Part shown: one piece after another, positions 32,869 through 38,760 of the stretch
Position numbering within the stretch: the stretch's first letter is position 1
Layout: the number at the start of each line of letters is the position of its first letter
Made by a program: the position numbers and the translations under genes
DNA from: Acidimicrobiales bacterium
Lineage (GTDB): Bacteria; Actinomycetota; Acidimicrobiia; Acidimicrobiales; SZUA-35
Assembly (NCBI GenBank): GCA_020629695.1
Contig: JAHDCV010000014.1
Location: forward strand, 24,098 to 62,857
Direction: 5' to 3'
Length of the DNA stretch: 38,760 bases
The notes under the pieces: generated by a model
Databases searched by the model: none
What the model saw: only the letters and a program-made list of their open reading frames with translations
What the model was told of the DNA's origin: nothing

Positions 32869-33840
32869 ATGACTTCCGTCGTCGCCTCGCCCGGCCGCCC
32901 CCTCCTCGCCTCCGTGCACTGGGGCTGGGCCGCCGCAACGCTCGGTTCGATCGCGGCGCTGTGGTTGTTGGTACCGACGGCGCTCGTGCTGCTCGCGATC
33001 TTCGGCGTCATCATCATCACGCACGAGGCGGGCCACCTGTTGGCGGCCCGTGACGCCGGGATGCGTCCGACGGAGTTCTACTGGGGCTTCGGACCGGAGA
33101 TCGTCGGTGTCGACGTGAACGGCTGCAGGTACGGCCTCAAGGCGGTGTTCCTCGGCGGCTACGTGAAGATCGAGGGCATGACGCCGACCTCGACGCTGCC
33201 GTCGGGTTTCGCCGAGGCCGACACCTACCGGGCCGCATCGACCGCGGGTCGGCTCCGCACCATCCTCGCCGGCCCGTTCATCAACCTGGGGTCGTCCGTG
33301 CTGGCGTTCGCCGCTGCGGCCCGCCTCGACGGCGCGACCGTCGGTCGGTCGTTCGCCGATGGCTTCGAGAACCTCTGGCTCATCGTCAGCGGGACGTTCG
33401 AGGCCTTCTGGATGCTCGGCGCCCAGCCGGGCGCCTACGCGAGCTCCGTCGTCGACGCCGACGTCGAGGCGCCGGTGCGCTTCCTCTCGCCCGTCGCCCA
33501 GGTCGAGTGGACCTCGGTCGCCGTGCAGTCCGGCGGGGCCGGTGTGCTGATCTGGTTCGGGATCCTCTCCGCCGCCGTGGGCATCGTGAACCTGCTGCCG
33601 CTGCCCCCGCTCGACGGTGGGCACGCCATCACCGTCGTGCTGGAGCGCGTCGTCCAGGTGTTCCGCCGGGACCGTTCGATCCGGCTCGACATGACCCGGG
33701 CCGTGCCGCTGGCCTACGTCACGATCGCCGTGCTCGTGTTGCTGTCGATCTCCGCGCTGATCATCGATCTCCGGGACAACGGTGTCGACGTGATCGAGCC
33801 GATCCGTTCCGGGCTCGCCTGGGTGTGGCCCGGCTCCTAG
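32869..33840 (+). CDS. Site-2-protease-type (M50) intramembrane metalloprotease without PDZ domain
   Basis: A 323-residue membrane protein. The zinc motif HEAGH (H52, E53, H56) lies in the second hydrophobic segment, and the third ligand is in NLLPLPPLDGGH near residue 250. About four to six membrane segments are predicted. It also has FYWGFGP and LGGYVKIEGM, typical of RseP-like proteases, but the region between the catalytic segments has no PDZ domain, so substrate gating must differ. Function in regulated intramembrane proteolysis is inferred; no anti-sigma factor is adjacent. The gamma-carbonic-anhydrase-like gene begins 10 bp after the stop. Confidence 0.87.
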   Translation: MTSVVASPGRPLLASVHWGWAAATLGSIAALWLLVPTALVLLAIFGVIIITHEAGHLLAARDAGMRPTEFYWGFGPEIVGVDVNGCRYGLKAVFLGGYVKIEGMTPTSTLPSGFAEADTYRAASTAGRLRTILAGPFINLGSSVLAFAAAARLDGATVGRSFADGFENLWLIVSGTFEAFWMLGAQPGAYASSVVDADVEAPVRFLSPVAQVEWTSVAVQSGGAGVLIWFGILSAAVGIVNLLPLPPLDGGHAITVVLERVVQVFRRDRSIRLDMTRAVPLAYVTIAVLVLLSISALIIDLRDNGVDVIEPIRSGLAWVWPGS

Positions 33841-33850
33841 CCTCGGCCAC

Positions 33851-34369
33851 ATGGCCATCTACGCACTCGGTGATCTGACGCCCACGATCCACCCCGACGC
33901 CTTCATCCATCCGGACTGCACGATCATCGGTGACGTGCGGATCGGTGCCGGTTCGTCGGTCTGGCCGCAGGCGGTACTGCGGGGGGACGGTGGCCACATC
34001 GAGATCGGGGAACGCACGTCCATCCAGGACGGCTCGGTGCTTCACACGACCCCCGAGTGGCCCACGACCGTCGGCGACGACTGCACGATCGGCCACATCG
34101 TCCACCTCGAGGGCTGCACCATCGAGTCGGGTGCACTCGTCGGCAACGGGTCGATCGTGTTGCATCGGGCGATCGTGCGAACCGGCGCGCTCGTCGGTTC
34201 GAACGCCGTCGTCACGAACGACACCGAGGTGCCGTCGGGTGCGATGGCACTGGGGATCCCGGCCAAGATCCGGCCGGACTCCGTGCCGCCCGGTCTCATC
34301 GAACTGTCGGCGGCGGCCTACACGGAGCGGGCTGCGTCCTACGCGACCGATCTCCGTCGGCTCGACTGA
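33851..34369 (+). CDS. Gamma-carbonic anhydrase-like left-handed beta-helix protein with altered metal site
   Basis: A 172-residue hexapeptide-repeat protein (PaaY/YrdA-like). It keeps VLRGDGGHIEIGERTSIQDG and the first two metal histidines H65 (SVLHTT) and H82 (IGHIV). The third ligand normally sits in HGC five residues after the second; here that position is E87 in VHLEGC, and a histidine stands two residues earlier (H85). Metal binding or carbonic anhydrase activity may therefore be changed or absent. It is 10 bp downstream of the M50 gene on the same strand and probably cotranscribed. The 3' end converges with the GGDEF-EAL gene. Confidence 0.85.
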   Translation: MAIYALGDLTPTIHPDAFIHPDCTIIGDVRIGAGSSVWPQAVLRGDGGHIEIGERTSIQDGSVLHTTPEWPTTVGDDCTIGHIVHLEGCTIESGALVGNGSIVLHRAIVRTGALVGSNAVVTNDTEVPSGAMALGIPAKIRPDSVPPGLIELSAAAYTERAASYATDLRRLD

Positions 34370-34385
34370 CGGGGCGTCGTCTGGC

Positions 34386-36752
34386 TCAGGCCGGGTCGGC
34401 GGGTGCCGCGATGAGCAGCGCTCGGAGCTGGTCGATCGGCATCGGGCGATGGAAGTAGTAGCCCTGGGCCTTGCGGCAACCCATCGCCTCGAGCATCGCA
34501 GCCTGATCGGCTGACTCGACGCCCTCGGCGACGACGCCGAGGTCCAGACCATGGGCCAGGTCGACGATGCACTGCGCGATGGTCGGGCCGTGGCTCGTGG
34601 CGGTCAGATCGGCCACGAACTGCCGATCGATCTTCAGGACGTCGAGGTCGAGCCCCGCGACCGAACCGAGACCGGAGTAACCGGTGCCGAAGTCGTCGAG
34701 CCCGAGCTCGATGCCGAGCGCCGAGAGCTCGGCGAGTGATCTCCGCGCCGCATCGACGTCGGCGACCAGCGCCGACTCGGTGATCTCGAGGCACAGCCGT
34801 TCGGGGTCGAAGTCGGTGTCGTCGATCAGCTCGACGACCGTCGCGACGAGCTCATCCAGACGCTGGAGATGGAGTGGCGAGAGATTCGCATGGATGCACA
34901 GCGGCGCTCCCTCGATCGACTGCATCCGGCCGACGTCCTCGATGGCTCGGGCCCAGACGTACCGGTCCACGTCGGCGACGATGCGGTGTTGCTCGGCCAG
35001 TGCGATGAACGTGTCCGGCGGGATCGGCCCGTGTTCGGGATGGTTCCAGCGAGCGAGTGCCTCGATGCCGGTGACCATGCCGTCGGCCAGCCGGACGATC
35101 GGCTGATAGGCCACATCGAGACAGCCCTTCGCGAGCGCGATGCGGAGATCGTCGGCGAGCTTCGACCGGACCGTCCGTTCGATGCGCATCGCCGCGGAGA
35201 ACATCTCGACCCGGTTCCGTCCCCGGCTCTTGGCTCGGTAGAGCGCGGCGTCGGCGTCGCGGAGCACGGCTTCGGGTTCGTCCACGAGTGCGGACATGGC
35301 GGCCCCGATCGAGGTCGAGGTCGCGTGGGTGCCGGCGCTGGTCGCGACGGGTTGCCCCAGTGCGAGCCGGATCCGCTCGGCGAGGTGCTGCGCGGTCTCG
35401 ACGTCGACCGCCGGCGCGGCGATCACGAACTCGTCGCCGCCGATCCGGGCGACGCAGTCGTTGCCTCGCACGATCGACAGCAGCCGGCGCGCGACGGCGA
35501 CGAGGAGCTCGTCGCCGGCCTGGTGGCCGTGGGAGTCGTTGACGACCTTGAACCGGTCGAGGTCGAGGTAGAGCAACGCATAGCTCTCACCACGGCGGCG
35601 GAAGTCGTGCAGCGCCGACAGCAGGCCGGCGCGGTTCAGGGTCCCGGTGAGTTCATCGTGGTTCGCGAGCCGGGCGAACTCGGCGGCCGAGGCGCGGATC
35701 TCGGTGACGTCGCGGCCGAGGAAGCAGACCACGGAGTCGCCGGCTTCGCTGGTCCGCAGGATGCTGCAGTCGAGGGTGCGTGGGCCGTTGGGTGTCTGGA
35801 CCTCGATGTCGCCCCGCCACGGCTCGTGACGACGCAGCGCCGGGACGATCTCGTTCTCGAAGGTGGGGTGGGTCGTCTCGGTGAAGATGGCCTGGGCCGG
35901 GACGGAGTCGAACCCGTGCCACCCCAACAGGTCGCGGGCTGACTCGTTCATGTAGATGAAGTCGCCGGTGCGGATGTCGCAGACGCCGACGAGTTCGGTC
36001 GTGGCGTCGACGATGCCGAGGAGACGCTGGTGATCGCGGTCCCGCTCGAGCGTGGTGGTCAGATCCTCGACGGTGACGACGAGGAAGCCGTCGTCGTCGT
36101 CTGTCGCCGCGACCATCTGGACGCGGACACGGGCGGGGAAGGCCTGACCCTCGGCGTGGCGCAGCTCGAGATCCGCGCGCGCCGCGCCACCCTGGGCCAC
36201 GTGGAGGAAGGCGTCGGCGACGAGGGCATCGAGGCGGTCGTTGTCGACGACGTGGGCCCGGAGACCGACCATGTCGTCGACGTCGGTGCCCACCATCGTC
36301 CGGAAGATCTTGTTGGTGCGCACGCTGTCTCGCCCGATCTGGAGCTCGACGACACCGATCGGCAGTCGATCGATCGCCTCCTGGTGCCGCTCGTCGGCGG
36401 AGGAGACGCGTCGACGCCGGTGGGGGCGGCAGACGAGCTGGAGCGAACCATCGGGCTCCCGCGAGGCCGTGACATCGACCGCGACGGTTCCGTCCGGTCC
36501 GAGCAGTCGGCGGGGGAGTGGACCGATCGTTCCCTCCAGGTCGGCCAGGGCGGCGACGAGGTCGACGCCGCCATCGGACTGGAGGTCGAGGAGCGGTCGG
36601 GCGATGATGTCGGCCGCGCTGCGTCCGACGAGGCGCTCGAAGCCGGGCGTCACGTCGATGACCAGGCCGTCGGGCGCGACGTTGGCGATGCCGATGTCCT
36701 GCTCCTCGAGCAGCGCCGCGATGGCAGGCGGCAGTGTCGGTAGGCCCGTCAT
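34386..36752 (-). CDS. PAS-GGDEF-EAL protein (cyclic di-GMP turnover)
   Basis: A 788-residue cytosolic protein with three PAS-like domains (about 10-110, 120-235 and 240-352), a GGDEF domain (about 360-520) and an EAL domain (about 530-780). The diguanylate cyclase site RIGGDEF (GGDEF 438-442) is intact and an RxxD inhibitory site, RGND (429-432), lies five residues before it. The EAL part is also intact: EAL (564-566), [22 protein letters not shown] and AEGVE. Both synthesis and breakdown of c-di-GMP are thus possible, with PAS domains sensing an unknown signal. AGGAGA lies 4 nt before the ATG. No membrane segment. It may influence the glucan synthase in this window, but that is inference only. 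Confidence 0.9.
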   Translation of the reverse strand: MTGLPTLPPAIAALLEEQDIGIANVAPDGLVIDVTPGFERLVGRSAADIIARPLLDLQSDGGVDLVAALADLEGTIGPLPRRLLGPDGTVAVDVTASREPDGSLQLVCRPHRRRRVSSADERHQEAIDRLPIGVVELQIGRDSVRTNKIFRTMVGTDVDDMVGLRAHVVDNDRLDALVADAFLHVAQGGAARADLELRHAEGQAFPARVRVQMVAATDDDDGFLVVTVEDLTTTLERDRDHQRLLGIVDATTELVGVCDIRTGDFIYMNESARDLLGWHGFDSVPAQAIFTETTHPTFENEIVPALRRHEPWRGDIEVQTPNGPRTLDCSILRTSEAGDSVVCFLGRDVTEIRASAAEFARLANHDELTGTLNRAGLLSALHDFRRRGESYALLYLDLDRFKVVNDSHGHQAGDELLVAVARRLLSIVRGNDCVARIGGDEFVIAAPAVDVETAQHLAERIRLALGQPVATSAGTHATSTSIGAAMSALVDEPEAVLRDADAALYRAKSRGRNRVEMFSAAMRIERTVRSKLADDLRIALAKGCLDVAYQPIVRLADGMVTGIEALARWNHPEHGPIPPDTFIALAEQHRIVADVDRYVWARAIEDVGRMQSIEGAPLCIHANLSPLHLQRLDELVATVVELIDDTDFDPERLCLEITESALVADVDAARRSLAELSALGIELGLDDFGTGYSGLGSVAGLDLDVLKIDRQFVADLTATSHGPTIAQCIVDLAHGLDLGVVAEGVESADQAAMLEAMGCRKAQGYYFHRPMPIDQLRALLIAAPADPA

Positions 36753-36872
36753 GGGCTCTCCTGTCGGTCCCGGTGCCCCCGTGATGAGTCATCAGACCCA
36801 GGATGTGGACCAGCCGATGCCCGACCACGCGGGAACCCGTCGCTCCGTTGGGGCTGGAGCCGCCGGGGTTGT

Positions 36873-36878
36873 TACGAT
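36873..36878 (+). promoter_or_regulatory. Candidate -10 box (TACGAT) of sufB
   Basis: TACGAT lies 55 bp before the sufB ATG, with TTGGGG (36848-36853) 19 bp upstream as a weak -35. The spacing is slightly long. Confidence 0.35.
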
Positions 36879-36902
36879 CTGCGTAGGAGAAATCCCCCCA
36901 CC

Positions 36903-36919
36903 GGCCCCGTCGAGGGGCC
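36903..36919 (+). promoter_or_regulatory. Short hairpin just before the sufB ribosome-binding site
   Basis: GGCCCC (36903-36908) and GGGGCC (36914-36919) pair around a GTCGA loop, and AGGAGAG follows directly. Folding could affect ribosome access. Six-base stems are easily found in this DNA, so this is tentative. Confidence 0.3.
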
Positions 36920-36933
36920 CAGGAGAGGTTCGT

Positions 36934-38337
<1,404 letters not shown>

Positions 38338-38380
38338 TCGCCCGGAGCCGTCCATTCCCGGACCCATCCGGTTCGTTCGA

Positions 38381-38412
38381 AACGACCACCGATCTCACCA
38401 TCGGTGGTCGTT
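38381..38412 (+). terminator. Strong hairpin terminator after sufB
   Basis: AACGACCACCGAT (38381-38393) and ATCGGTGGTCGTT (38400-38412) form a perfect 13-bp stem with a six-base loop, 43 bp after the sufB stop. It ends sufB as a single-gene transcript. Confidence 0.85.
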
Positions 38413-38577
38413 GCGCGTCCGAGGTCTCCCGCGGTCACGGAACGTGAACGCTCGACCTGCACATGACATCGAGAGTTCGCCCGTTTCTCCAGCAATGTCC
38501 GGATTTCTTCGCGACCATGTGCGTGTGAGCATCGTCACTCCTGATGTGGCGAATGGGCGAACGAGGGAGTCAAGACC

Positions 38578-38760
38578 GTGACGTATCGAGCGAAGTTGGG
38601 GGCTGCGCTCCCAGCGGCCCTACTCGCGGGGACACTGATCACCCCGCTGGCGTACTACTTCCCCGGCGGGGGCGGTGATGCATGGTGGCGCGAAGGTGTC
38701 CGAGGCGATGTCGAGCAGGAACTGACCGACAAGGCGACACCCATGGCGGCCGCCGCCGGT
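38578..38760 (+). CDS. N-terminus of a secreted protein, cut by the window edge
   Basis: GTG 38578 opens a frame that runs to the end of the window (61 codons). GAGGGAG lies 8 nt upstream. The protein begins VTYRAKLGAALPAALLAGTL, a positive start followed by a hydrophobic stretch, so a signal peptide or N-terminal anchor is likely; after it come YYFPGGGGDAWWREGV and an acidic segment. Too little is visible to name a family. The 165 bp between the sufB terminator and this start should hold its promoter, but I see no convincing boxes. Confidence 0.6.
   Translation, partial: MTYRAKLGAALPAALLAGTLITPLAYYFPGGGGDAWWREGVRGDVEQELTDKATPMAAAAG

Overview
The window is GC-rich bacterial chromosome of actinobacterial character. 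GTG starts are frequent, several genes have a TAnnnT box 6-8 nt before the start codon and no Shine-Dalgarno, and the gene set (methylsuccinyl-CoA-dehydrogenase-like ACAD, short MutY, sAC-like cyclase with AAA and TPR parts, SufB) fits an actinobacterium. A marine Acidimicrobiia-type organism is my guess, not a demonstrated assignment. I see no rRNA, tRNA, CRISPR, insertion sequence or prophage. Coding density is high and no gap without a gene exceeds 300 bp.

Left part (1-8.0 kb): the tail of an unknown gene is coupled to a Tat-exported molybdopterin oxidoreductase, followed by an MFS transporter. Facing them on the minus strand is a tight four-gene operon (7742 to 2296): a coiled-coil protein, a membrane GT2 beta-glycan synthase, an HlyD-like membrane-fusion protein and a membrane-anchored GH81 endo-beta-1,3-glucanase. 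I read it as a synthase/exporter for a beta-1,3-containing glucan. 8.0-14 kb holds an alpha/beta hydrolase, an amidase, a PabB-PabC fusion for p-aminobenzoate and an acyl-CoA dehydrogenase with an N-terminal extension.

Centre (14-26 kb): an 8-kb minus-strand gene encodes a secreted protein of about 2,669 residues. It combines FG-GAP-like repeats, a CSLREA/parallel beta-helix region, about 36 PLGAV/PLSAV pentapeptides in strict five-residue register, and a gingipain-like (C25, caspase-fold) cysteine peptidase domain followed by Ig/PKD-like domains. It is divergent from a 1,230-residue signalling protein with tandem class III cyclase domains, an AAA ATPase and a TPR tail.

Right part (26-38.8 kb): the most notable content is two genes broken by an in-frame TGA that I read as selenocysteine. 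One is a peroxiredoxin-like (AhpC/TSA) protein with a UxxC site (25952-26503). The other is a UGSC-family protein (29070-29582) downstream of a thioredoxin-fold partner. Each UGA is followed at 19-21 nt by a hairpin with a three-base, G-first loop, as expected for a bacterial SECIS. Around them lie a MaoC hydratase, an EamA transporter overlapping mutY, an MBL-fold hydrolase, a flavin reductase, an M50 protease, a gamma-carbonic-anhydrase-like protein with an altered metal site, a PAS-GGDEF-EAL protein, a stand-alone sufB with its own terminator, and the start of a secreted protein cut by the window edge.
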